Source: Nanobdellota archaeon (lineage in GTDB: Archaea; Nanobdellota; Nanobdellia; Woesearchaeales; GW2011-AR15). Taken from it: a stretch of 6,782 nucleotides of DNA. Every line of letters starts with the position of its first letter. Position 1 is the stretch's first letter. The notes under the pieces were generated by a model, which was not told the origin of the DNA, did not search any database, and was given only the letters and a program-made list of their open reading frames with translations. This document shows positions 1-5,291 of this stretch, piece after piece. A program made the position numbers and the translations under genes. The stretch spans positions 1 to 6,782 of the forward strand of contig JAHIYL010000279.1 in assembly GCA_018815145.1 (NCBI GenBank), read 5' to 3'.

Positions 1-19
1 AGTGATAAAAATAGTAAGA

Positions 20-27
20 TTTAAATA
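20..27 (+). promoter_or_regulatory. TATA-like box before the 58-codon ORF
   Basis: The bases TTTAAATA are centred about 28 bases before the ATG at 52. That is the spacing expected between an archaeal TATA box and the first base of a leaderless transcript. The same geometry precedes the genes at 280, 2903 and 5292. If the 58-codon frame is only the remnant of a longer gene, this match in AT-rich DNA may be chance. Confidence 0.45.
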
Positions 28-51
28 CTTTGACTCCCTGCTATCGATATT

Positions 52-228
52 ATGGATTTTCTGGCAATTAAGAAACCAAGCCTCTACCAAAACAAAGAAT
101 TTTCAACACTTGGTCATTACATCCCAGATATTTACCGAGTTAAAGGGATCAAATATGAATCAGCCTGCAGAAAAGGATTTATCAAAAATGTTGATGGCAC
201 AGGATTTGTGCAGCCAATGAAAAAATAA
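52..228 (+). CDS. 58-aa ORF resembling the C-terminus of the downstream paralogue family (mini-gene or remnant)
   Basis: This frame, ATG at 52 to TAA at 226-228, encodes 58 residues of unknown function. Its residues 7-37 (KPS...KEFST...PDIY...GIKYES) line up by eye with residues 163-190 of the protein at 977-1591 (KPDTQ...HFSK...LQDIF...GVTYET). They also match the C-terminal GITYKS and GVTFER segments of the other two paralogues. It lacks the central VYYLG and PRLTFLYH segments. Upstream the frame is closed by stops at 22-24 and 31-33, so it is either a real small leaderless gene or the 3' end of a frame-disrupted fourth copy. A TATA-like box 28 bases upstream favours expression from this ATG. 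An overlapping frame beginning with a GTG at base 2 is open to about 220, but its protein does not resemble the family, so I prefer this frame. Confidence 0.5.
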   Translation: MDFLAIKKPSLYQNKEFSTLGHYIPDIYRVKGIKYESACRKGFIKNVDGTGFVQPMKK

Positions 229-245
229 ATATTGAATTCACTGTA

Positions 246-256
246 TTTATATATAA
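246..256 (+). promoter_or_regulatory. TATA box for the paralogue array
   Basis: TTTATATATAA is the clearest TATA box in the window. Its centre is 29 bases before the ATG at 280, so the predicted transcript starts at or next to that ATG and would be leaderless. No Shine-Dalgarno motif precedes the ATG, which agrees. It probably drives the three tandem paralogues as one unit. Confidence 0.65.
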
Positions 257-279
257 CATATCTCTACCATTGAGAAAAA

Positions 280-951
280 ATGCCTACCCACAACCCACAA
301 GTAAATCTGCCTGAAGGAGGAACCATAGATGATGTAGTGCATAGTGCACTATCCAATATTGCAATCGGTGGAATAATCAGAAGTGAAGAATATGAGCTGC
401 TCAGACTGGCAAAAGTCCACGAAGGTGACGAGGAAACTCTATGGTATGATCATGCCGGACTTGAAGCAAAACCAGGTGAACATTCTGTGTATTATCTCGG
501 AGCTGCTGCAGAACTTTATGCTGATATAACACATGATGCACAATTAACAGAAATTCCATATGACACAAACAAAAAACACCCTCGCCTGACATTTCTCTAT
601 CATAGCAGAACAGGTGAAACAGACACAAAACCTGTATTTGTACAGGTTAATGTTGCAGGCAATGTCTTTGTCAATGGAAAATATCAGGATCAATATAAAT
701 CTCAGGGAAAAGAACAAGATCTTCAAGGTCTTTACAAGACAATCGAACAGAATGGCTTTGATGCCAATGAAAATGCAGGACAACTTGGTGAGCTTACCTC
801 AACACTATATGAGTTCCTGCCGGATTTTGCCAAAGCTAGCACAGATTATAAGCCGCAACTGCAGCAAACAAGCAATGCTGATCTGGCTAAGATGTACAGC
901 ACTTTTGGTATAACATATAAGTCAATTCCAAAGGATAATCTTCTTCAATAA
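280..951 (+). CDS. Uncharacterised protein, tandem paralogue 1 (223 aa)
   Basis: I do not recognise this family. The 223-residue product looks soluble, with no signal peptide or membrane helix, and is probably cytoplasmic. It shares ordered segments with the next two proteins: 'LLRLAKVH' (40-47), 'GEHSVYYLGAAAELY' (66-80), 'PRLTFLYHSR' (101-110), 'VFVQV' (119-123) with 'VFVNGKY' (129-135), and C-terminal 'FGITYKSI' (209-216). The middle reads as alternating beta strands and turns, flanked by charged or helical ends. The ATG at 280 is supported by a TATA box 29 bases upstream and by an A-run directly before it; no ribosome-binding site is visible. The next paralogue starts 25 bases after the stop, so co-transcription is likely. 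The closest relative in the window is the 977-1591 protein. No catalytic motif stands out, so I assign no function. Confidence 0.85.
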   Translation: MPTHNPQVNLPEGGTIDDVVHSALSNIAIGGIIRSEEYELLRLAKVHEGDEETLWYDHAGLEAKPGEHSVYYLGAAAELYADITHDAQLTEIPYDTNKKHPRLTFLYHSRTGETDTKPVFVQVNVAGNVFVNGKYQDQYKSQGKEQDLQGLYKTIEQNGFDANENAGQLGELTSTLYEFLPDFAKASTDYKPQLQQTSNADLAKMYSTFGITYKSIPKDNLLQ

Positions 952-976
952 GTAATCCTATCACTACACTGAAAAA

Positions 977-1591
977 ATGGCAATATTACCCGACTATAAA
1001 AAACTCGATGAAAAAGTAGTCGATGCTCTCTGTAAAATTGCAGTCGGTGAAAACCTGCATGACTCTGATATTGATGCTTTGACAGATGCAAGGCTCTCCG
1101 GCAGAGGAAGGCAATACTGGACAAACTACATTGGACTGAAACCAAATCCAGGGACGCATACAGTATATTATCTTGGACCAGCAACAGAATTATATGAGGA
1201 TAGCATCAGAGAACAATCTGTTGATCTGGAGTTTAACACTGCCACAAAACCTCGGCTGACCTTTCTTTATCACATCAGAGAAGATCCAAAGACCACACGA
1301 CAGGTCTTTGTGCAGGTCGCAAATGATGGCGGTGTACATGTTGATAAAGATTACAAAGGATATATCAGCCATAATCTTATGTATGCTCTACAGGGTTATT
1401 CCTGGACCTGGCATAATAAACAGATATCTGATATTGCCAATGAGGTATTTTCAAAATATCTTAAACCTGATACACAAGACAAACTACACTTCAGTAAAAT
1501 GCCTTTCCTCCAAGACATCTTCTATAAGTCAGGTGTGACATACGAAACAGTCAAGGCATTACAACCCAGCACAATATCTGTCCAAAAATAA
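977..1591 (+). CDS. Uncharacterised protein, tandem paralogue 2 (204 aa)
   Basis: This is the second member of the unknown family and the one most like its upstream neighbour. Matching segments are 'GLKPNPGTHTVYYLGPATELY' in two parts (53-61 and 62-73), 'KPRLTFLYHIR' (91-101), 'VFVQV' (110-114) and 'SGVTYETV' (185-192). Compared with paralogue 1 it has a shorter N-terminus and a shorter linker before the PRLTFLYH strand. Start choice: the ATG at 977 follows a run of six A, and the stretch just before it ('CTACACTGA') echoes that before paralogue 1 ('CTACCATTGAG'). This suggests the upstream region was duplicated along with the gene. There is no Shine-Dalgarno motif and only a poor TATA candidate about 28 bases upstream, so expression may rely on read-through from the 246-256 promoter. 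No signal peptide or membrane segment is apparent. Function unknown. Confidence 0.85.
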   Translation: MAILPDYKKLDEKVVDALCKIAVGENLHDSDIDALTDARLSGRGRQYWTNYIGLKPNPGTHTVYYLGPATELYEDSIREQSVDLEFNTATKPRLTFLYHIREDPKTTRQVFVQVANDGGVHVDKDYKGYISHNLMYALQGYSWTWHNKQISDIANEVFSKYLKPDTQDKLHFSKMPFLQDIFYKSGVTYETVKALQPSTISVQK

Positions 1592-1608
1592 AAATAAAGA
1601 CAACAAAA

Positions 1609-2271
1609 ATGGCTCAACAAAAAATTGCAGATAATCAAAGAGGAGATGTATTTTTAGAAGATAAAATAATAGACCTGATGACCAAGACCTCTCTGGGATT
1701 TCTGGTCAGGCCAAAAGAGGCAGAAGAACTTCTTGAAGCAAAAGTACATATCCAGGATATGCAGGAGAGCATGTTCCCATACTGGACAAAAGCAGAAACA
1801 TCAAAAGATAAATATCTGGCCATCTATATTTCGCCATGCTTAAATCTCCTCAATAACCAACTTGATGAAAAAAAAATTGACTATTCTGGCCTTGATGTCT
1901 TCCACACATATCTTCTGATGAAGCCTCTAACTGATCCAAATGAAGAGATAAATTCAGGCAACAGTTGGATAGTGCAAGTGAACAGAAAAAGCAATGAAAT
2001 CTATGTGAATGGCAATAGCATAGGCTATTTGAAAAACATAGCTCCAAAAAATCATCGTGAAGTGATTGATTTTGTATTTGATCAAAATTACAATACTTTT
2101 AATGCGTCTTCAAAAAGCAGTCTTTCAATTAAACAATATAATACTGGGTCTTGCTACAAGAATATCGGCGTGACTTTTGAGCGGGCACAAAAAAGAAGGT
2201 ATATCAATGAAAATGGAAAAGTTAACAAATTATTTTTTCTACTTAACAACTTATGCTTAAAAGGTAAATGA
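1609..2271 (+). CDS. Uncharacterised protein, divergent tandem paralogue 3 (220 aa)
   Basis: This is the third and most diverged family member. It keeps the N-terminal 'LLEAKVH' (41-47), matching 'LLRLAKVH' of paralogue 1. The VYYLG strand has become 'KYLAIYIS' (68-75), the PRLTFLYH strand 'FHTYLLM' (98-104), and 'WIVQV...IYVNGN' (120-136) matches the VFVQV...VFVNGK pair. The C-terminal 'IGVTFERA' (186-193) aligns with GITYKSI and GVTYETV. Beyond that point it carries a basic and then hydrophobic tail (roughly 194-220) that the others lack. The ATG at 1609 follows a run of five A, 17 bases after the previous stop, with no ribosome-binding site. It ends 2 bases before the stop of the minus-strand endonuclease III gene. 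The different tail may mark a changed partner, or relaxed selection at a convergent gene end. Function unknown. Confidence 0.8.
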   Translation: MAQQKIADNQRGDVFLEDKIIDLMTKTSLGFLVRPKEAEELLEAKVHIQDMQESMFPYWTKAETSKDKYLAIYISPCLNLLNNQLDEKKIDYSGLDVFHTYLLMKPLTDPNEEINSGNSWIVQVNRKSNEIYVNGNSIGYLKNIAPKNHREVIDFVFDQNYNTFNASSKSSLSIKQYNTGSCYKNIGVTFERAQKRRYINENGKVNKLFFLLNNLCLKGK

Positions 2272-2273
2272 TT

Positions 2274-2903
2274 TCATTTCCTCTTCTCTTCAAACCCGCA
2301 GTACTTTTCTATCACACATCTATTACACTTAGGCCCTCTCGGCATGCACACATTCTGGCCATGTTTCACAAGAAGTTCGTTGATATCTTTCCAGTGCCTC
2401 TTTGGGAGTAATATTCTCAATTCAATCTCAGTGTCATCCGGTGTCTTTGTCTTAACCCACCCTATCCTATTAGAAATCCTATGCACATGGGTGTCAACAC
2501 ATATTCCCGGCTTTCCATAGCCTTGTGTCACAACCAGATTGGCAGTCTTCCTCCCCACTCCTTTCAGTTTTACCAGTTCATCTATCTCATCAGGAACTTT
2601 TGAGCCATATTCATCTATAAGCACCTGTGATATATTTTTTATTATCTTTGTCTTATTGTTGTAGAAACCCACAGGATAGATTGCATTCTTTATCTGTCCA
2701 TCAGAAAGCCTGGACATCTCAGCAGGTGTCTTTGCCAGGTCAAACAGTCTTTGTGCAGCACCGAATGTCACAGCATCTTTTGTCCGCAGAGAAAGGAGGC
2801 ATGAAATCAGGACATAATAAGGGTCATCAATCCTGTTTGTCGGAAAATCACGGATAGAATATTCTTTGTTCAGGAGAGCGACTATCTTATCTATATCTTT
2901 CAT
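2274..2903 (-). CDS. nth: Endonuclease III (DNA glycosylase / AP lyase)
   Basis: This is a base-excision repair enzyme that removes oxidised pyrimidines and cleaves the resulting abasic site. The 209-residue product (from the ATG at 2903) is close to the usual length of about 210. The helix-hairpin-helix is 'LKGVGRKTA' (113-121) with the catalytic lysine at K119. The catalytic aspartate is D137 in 'VDTHVHR'. The C-terminal [4Fe-4S] ligands follow C186-x6-C193-x2-C196-x5-C202, exactly the family spacing, so the enzyme looks intact. An in-frame TTG lies one codon upstream, but the ATG is preferred because a TATA-like box sits about 30 bases before it, which implies a leaderless transcript. The gene converges on the paralogue array and diverges from malic enzyme, so it is probably a single-gene transcript with no functional link to either neighbour. 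MutY-type adenine glycosylase is excluded by the short length and the absence of a C-terminal NUDIX-like domain. Confidence 0.97.
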   Translation of the reverse strand: MKDIDKIVALLNKEYSIRDFPTNRIDDPYYVLISCLLSLRTKDAVTFGAAQRLFDLAKTPAEMSRLSDGQIKNAIYPVGFYNNKTKIIKNISQVLIDEYGSKVPDEIDELVKLKGVGRKTANLVVTQGYGKPGICVDTHVHRISNRIGWVKTKTPDDTEIELRILLPKRHWKDINELLVKHGQNVCMPRGPKCNRCVIEKYCGFEEKRK

Positions 2904-2924
2904 CAAAATATTGAAACCTAGGTA

Positions 2925-2940
2925 GGAATAAAAAATTATT
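2925..2940 (-). promoter_or_regulatory. TATA-like box for nth
   Basis: Read on the minus strand, the bases AATAATTTTTTATTCC are centred about 30 bases before the ATG at 2903. The spacing suits a leaderless archaeal transcript. The element lies in the 111-base spacer between the two start codons, back to back with the malic enzyme promoter. Confidence 0.45.
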
Positions 2941-2969
2941 CATAGTATTTTTCCGATCAAATCAATTAA

Positions 2970-2978
2970 TTATAAATA
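2970..2978 (+). promoter_or_regulatory. TATA box for malic enzyme
   Basis: TTATAAATA is centred near 2974, which predicts transcription starting around 3001-3003. That would leave a leader of roughly 12-14 bases before the TTG start at 3015, just enough to hold the Shine-Dalgarno-like motif at 3004-3009. It is divergent from the nth promoter. Confidence 0.55.
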
Positions 2979-3003
2979 TCCTGAAATATACCAATTCCAT
3001 TGC

Positions 3004-3009
3004 GGGGTG
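3004..3009 (+). promoter_or_regulatory. Ribosome-binding site that decides the malic enzyme start
   Basis: GGGGTG can pair with the CACCTC-type 3' end of archaeal 16S rRNA, with one G-U pair, and lies 5 bases before the TTG at 3015. This supports the TTG at 3015 over the in-frame TTG at 3000, which lies upstream of the motif. No ATG occurs in the frame until codon 25 of the chosen reading. Confidence 0.6.
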
Positions 3010-3014
3010 CTACA

Positions 3015-4994
3015 TTGGACAAAGAAGAAACCATTACAAAAATTTTCAATAAATACAAGAAAATAGAAATTAAACCTGATGAATTCATGGGTCTGAAACA
3101 GTATATCTTCCTAAGAAAACTACTTTCAATTAATCCTATCCTCTACAGAGAGCTCATCCTAAATCATACAGAACTTGTAGGAAAAGTATACACTCCTGAA
3201 GTAGGGACAGCAATAAAATACTTTCACATAATAAGGCAATTCTTTCCCGCAAGTATCGGACCTTTTGTAATTGATATCGATGACATCCTGGGAAAAGGAA
3301 AAATTGAAGACCTGCAAAATACTGAATTCAGACTAGCTGCAAAAAAAAGACTCAAGAACCTTATAATCAGCTTTGCAATAGGAAGGTACAACTATTTTGC
3401 AGAAAAGACAGGGCAGGCTATTTTTTCAAATGACAATTCGACCAGACTGAAAGACTTCCTGTCAAAGCTCATCATTGTTGTGACAGACAGTGAAAGGATC
3501 CTTGGAATAGGTGATCAGGGCAGGGATGGTGCAGAGATCTCCTTTGGAAAGCTGAACTGCTATTATCTGGGTATAGGTTTTAACCCATCATATCTTCTTC
3601 CCTTAGGAATCGATGTAGGCACAAATAACAGGGCTAAGCTGGATTCAGCTCTCTATGACGGAATGAAGCATCTTAGGCTAAACAATCAACAATACTATCC
3701 TATGATGCAGCTTGCACTTGAGGCCATTTCTGAGCTCAGTCCAAGATTGATGCAGTTTGAGGATTTCAAAGGAGCACGGGCCTGGAATATCCTGGATTGG
3801 TTTACAGAAAATATTGATGTGCCGTGCTTCAATGATGATTCCCAAGGCACAGGTGCTGTTGTCCTTTCCGGTATCATGTCAGCAGAGAGGCTGGGCATCG
3901 ATCTGAAAGATTCATATTTTCTCTTCTACGGGGCAGGAGGCGCTGCAATCGGGCTTGCACAGCAAATTGAGTGGTATCTTGAAGAGAATGGCATGGATAA
4001 AGAAGAGGCAAAAGACAGGATAATCATGATTGACAGCAGTGGTGTGCTCTATGAAAAAAGAGAGCTCAAGCACAAGCAAGGAAAAAAAGAATTTGAGAGC
4101 TATCAAAAGCAGTATGTACTTAGTGCCAATAGTGAAAAGGTACTGATACGATTTATGCAGAAGAAGCATGACCATTGGAAAATCGGTGAAAAGATTTCTG
4201 CAGAAGAAGCAGTAGAATGCTTTGGCACAAATATATTGATCGGCACTACAACACAGCCGGGCATCTTTACACCGGCACTTATATCACTTGCCAAAAAATC
4301 TTCAGAAAAAAGAATGAAAAAACAGGCAAAATTGCTCTGCATGCCTCTATCAAATCCCACACATAAATGCGAGATATTGAGCAAAGATGAAAGCCACCAA
4401 TATACTGAAGCTGAGACAGAAGGTGAACAGCTATATATTTTAAAAAAGGCTGTGACAAGGACTATTGATGCTGCCAAAGGTGAAATAATAATCGGCACAG
4501 GAAGCCCCTTTCCAAGCGTCGATTACAAAGGAAAAAATTATGAGATCGGACAGGCTAACAATATTTTCATCTTTCCGGGCCTCGCATATGGGATTGTCTT
4601 TTCCGGTGTCAGGAAAGTCACAAAACAGATGTTTCTTGCTACTGCAAAAGGACTCTCATCAGTGCTTGATGAAGAGGATATCAAAAAAAATAGGATATAT
4701 CCTTTGTTTGAAAAGTTCTACAAAGCCTCAGAAAGAGTTGCTGCATATGTAGCACTAGCAGCGATAAATGATAAAGATGCAAAGATAAATCCCTTGCTGG
4801 AAAAGTATAGGGTCTATGATGATGAAAAAAGACTTATCAAAGATTTAATCAAAGAGGTTGCAGATTCCATCTGGTATAATAGAATTGATGTGAATAATTT
4901 AATTCATGATGAAAATACTGAAAAAAGAACCAGTGATTTTGATTTTGAAAGAATAAGAAAAGATTTAATAACTGCAAAAGAACTGGAAGAATAG
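3015..4994 (+). CDS. Malic enzyme, large type (malate oxidative decarboxylase)
   Basis: The enzyme would convert malate to pyruvate and CO2 with reduction of NAD(P), in the cytoplasm. N-terminal malic domain: 'VYTPEVGTA' (58-66) with the catalytic tyrosine Y59, 'TDSERILGIGD' (157-167) with the malate-binding R161, and the catalytic lysine K179 in 'FGKL'. The metal ligands are E249-D250 in 'QFEDF' and D275 in 'FNDDSQGT'. The NAD(P)-binding domain starts with 'FYGAGGAAIG' (304-313) and has D340 at the end of the second strand. Later landmarks are 'LSNPT' (445-449) and 'GQANN' (512-516). At 659 residues it is longer than the eukaryote/MaeA type (about 565-585) and much longer than the short archaeal type (about 430-450). 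The extra length lies in a charged stretch around 345-400 and a charged C-terminal extension after about 585. Two motifs deviate from the norm: NDDSQGT for NDDIQGT, and GDQGRDGAE for GDQG-G-MG. Cofactor choice cannot be read safely. The TTG start is set by the upstream GGGGTG. Fumarase follows downstream and would supply its substrate. Confidence 0.93.
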   Translation: MDKEETITKIFNKYKKIEIKPDEFMGLKQYIFLRKLLSINPILYRELILNHTELVGKVYTPEVGTAIKYFHIIRQFFPASIGPFVIDIDDILGKGKIEDLQNTEFRLAAKKRLKNLIISFAIGRYNYFAEKTGQAIFSNDNSTRLKDFLSKLIIVVTDSERILGIGDQGRDGAEISFGKLNCYYLGIGFNPSYLLPLGIDVGTNNRAKLDSALYDGMKHLRLNNQQYYPMMQLALEAISELSPRLMQFEDFKGARAWNILDWFTENIDVPCFNDDSQGTGAVVLSGIMSAERLGIDLKDSYFLFYGAGGAAIGLAQQIEWYLEENGMDKEEAKDRIIMIDSSGVLYEKRELKHKQGKKEFESYQKQYVLSANSEKVLIRFMQKKHDHWKIGEKISAEEAVECFGTNILIGTTTQPGIFTPALISLAKKSSEKRMKKQAKLLCMPLSNPTHKCEILSKDESHQYTEAETEGEQLYILKKAVTRTIDAAKGEIIIGTGSPFPSVDYKGKNYEIGQANNIFIFPGLAYGIVFSGVRKVTKQMFLATAKGLSSVLDEEDIKKNRIYPLFEKFYKASERVAAYVALAAINDKDAKINPLLEKYRVYDDEKRLIKDLIKEVADSIWYNRIDVNNLIHDENTEKRTSDFDFERIRKDLITAKELEE

Positions 4995-5033
4995 AAAAGA
5001 GAATTATTTAAAATATAGTATCGCGTGTTATTT

Positions 5034-5127
5034 AATTTTGCATGCAATGGCGGCAGTCGGAGCTTTGCTCCTCGTCAGGTCACCCCGATGGGGCTTCCCC
5101 CGACCCGACCTGCGCCAATGCAAAATT
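5034..5127. repeat. GC-rich imperfect inverted repeat / structured element
   Basis: The ends AATTTTGCAT (5034-5043) and ATGCAAAATT (5118-5127) are perfectly complementary. The stem continues inward through TGGCG (5048-5052) with CGCCA (5113-5117), then CAGTCGG (5054-5060) with CCGACCTG (5105-5112), leaving small bulges and giving about 22 pairs. The interior holds GGAGC-TTT-GCTCC (5059-5071) and two mutually exclusive hairpins, CCCC-GAT-GGGG (5083-5093) and GGGG-CTT-CCCC (5090-5100). By hand count, 51 of the 74 bases between 5044 and 5117 are G or C, in strong contrast with the AT-rich flanks. A run of five T (5126-5130) closes the plus-strand side, so it could end the malic enzyme transcript. 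It could also be a REP- or MITE-like dispersed repeat or a structured RNA. No protein frame is evident. Confidence 0.6.
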
Positions 5128-5129
5128 TT

Positions 5130-5144
5130 TAATAATAAATTATT
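5130..5144 (+). promoter_or_regulatory. TATA-like box for the small RNA at 5165
   Basis: The AT-only stretch TAATAATAAATTAT is centred about 28 bases before the first base of the folded element at 5165. That is the same distance seen for the leaderless genes here, so the element could have its own promoter and start at its terminal stem. The call is weak because the whole flank is AT-rich. Confidence 0.35.
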
Positions 5145-5164
5145 CTCTTACAAGAATAGAAACA

Positions 5165-5260
5165 TGCGGTGATGATTAGGCCAGATGAACCGCAGGTGAA
5201 TAGGGATAAATTTCTCGTTGAGAAATTAAGCCCGTCTGTGCCACATTCATCATCACCGTA
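5165..5260 (+). ncRNA. Putative structured small RNA or leader element, unidentified
   Basis: The ends TGCGGTGATGAT (5165-5176) and ATCATCACCGTA (5249-5260) form a 12-pair terminal stem containing one G-U pair. Inside are GGC (5179-5181) with GCC (5240-5242) and possibly CAGA (5182-5185) with TCTG (5235-5238). Next come a mini-hairpin ACC-GCA-GGT (5189-5197) and a long arm, GGG (5203-5205) with CCC (5231-5233), capped by the 8-pair stem AATTTCTC/GAGAAATT (5209-5216, 5220-5227) around a GTT loop. Nested pairing this complete is unlikely by chance and points to an RNA. It begins about 28 bases after a TATA-like stretch and ends 31 bases before the fumarase alpha ATG. The order of motifs resembles a hammerhead ribozyme, with deviations described in the findings. 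It is not a tRNA, 5S rRNA or SRP RNA. Orientation is inferred from the flanking genes. Confidence 0.55.
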
Positions 5261-5270
5261 AAAATAAAAT
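5259..5270 (+). promoter_or_regulatory. TATA-like region for the fumarase genes
   Basis: TAAAAATAAAAT is centred about 28 bases before the ATG at 5292, matching the spacing at the other leaderless starts. A better-looking TTTAAATA lies at 5272-5279, but it is only about 16 bases before the ATG and would start transcription inside the gene. If the RNA at 5165-5260 and fumarase are one transcript, neither box is needed. Confidence 0.35.
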
Positions 5271-5291
5271 CTTTAAATAAACCATTAAAAA

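Noticed and set aside
2..220. 72-codon frame starting with GTG at base 2
   Set aside because: It overlaps the 52-228 frame and its product shows no resemblance to the neighbouring family. The 52-228 frame matches the paralogues' C-termini and has a TATA-like box at the right distance.
3000..3014. Upstream TTG at 3000 as the malic enzyme start
   Set aside because: The GGGGTG ribosome-binding site lies downstream of it, and the predicted transcription start (about 3001-3003) would fall at or after it.
4103..4498. 131-codon minus-strand frame inside malic enzyme
   Set aside because: It lies wholly antisense to a conserved, well-supported gene and its translation is a low-complexity hydrophobic shadow with no recognisable motif. 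The 121-codon antisense frame at 5690-6055 is rejected for the same reason.
5169..5175. Box C (GTGATGA) of a C/D-box guide RNA
   Set aside because: No D box (CTGA) occurs at the 3' end. The motif is instead perfectly base-paired in the terminal stem, and the element is longer than usual archaeal C/D RNAs.
5196..5242. Cobalamin-riboswitch-like 'AATAGGGA ... CCC' arm
   Set aside because: Only a short fragment resembles the family. The B12 box and most of the required helices are absent, and the element is too short.
5179..5248. H/ACA guide RNA (GCC followed by ACATTC, 15 bases after the upper stem)
   Set aside because: The ACA position and 15-base spacing fit. However, the 5' side of the would-be pocket is far too long, the upper arm lacks a kink-turn, and the ACA lies inside a larger closing stem.
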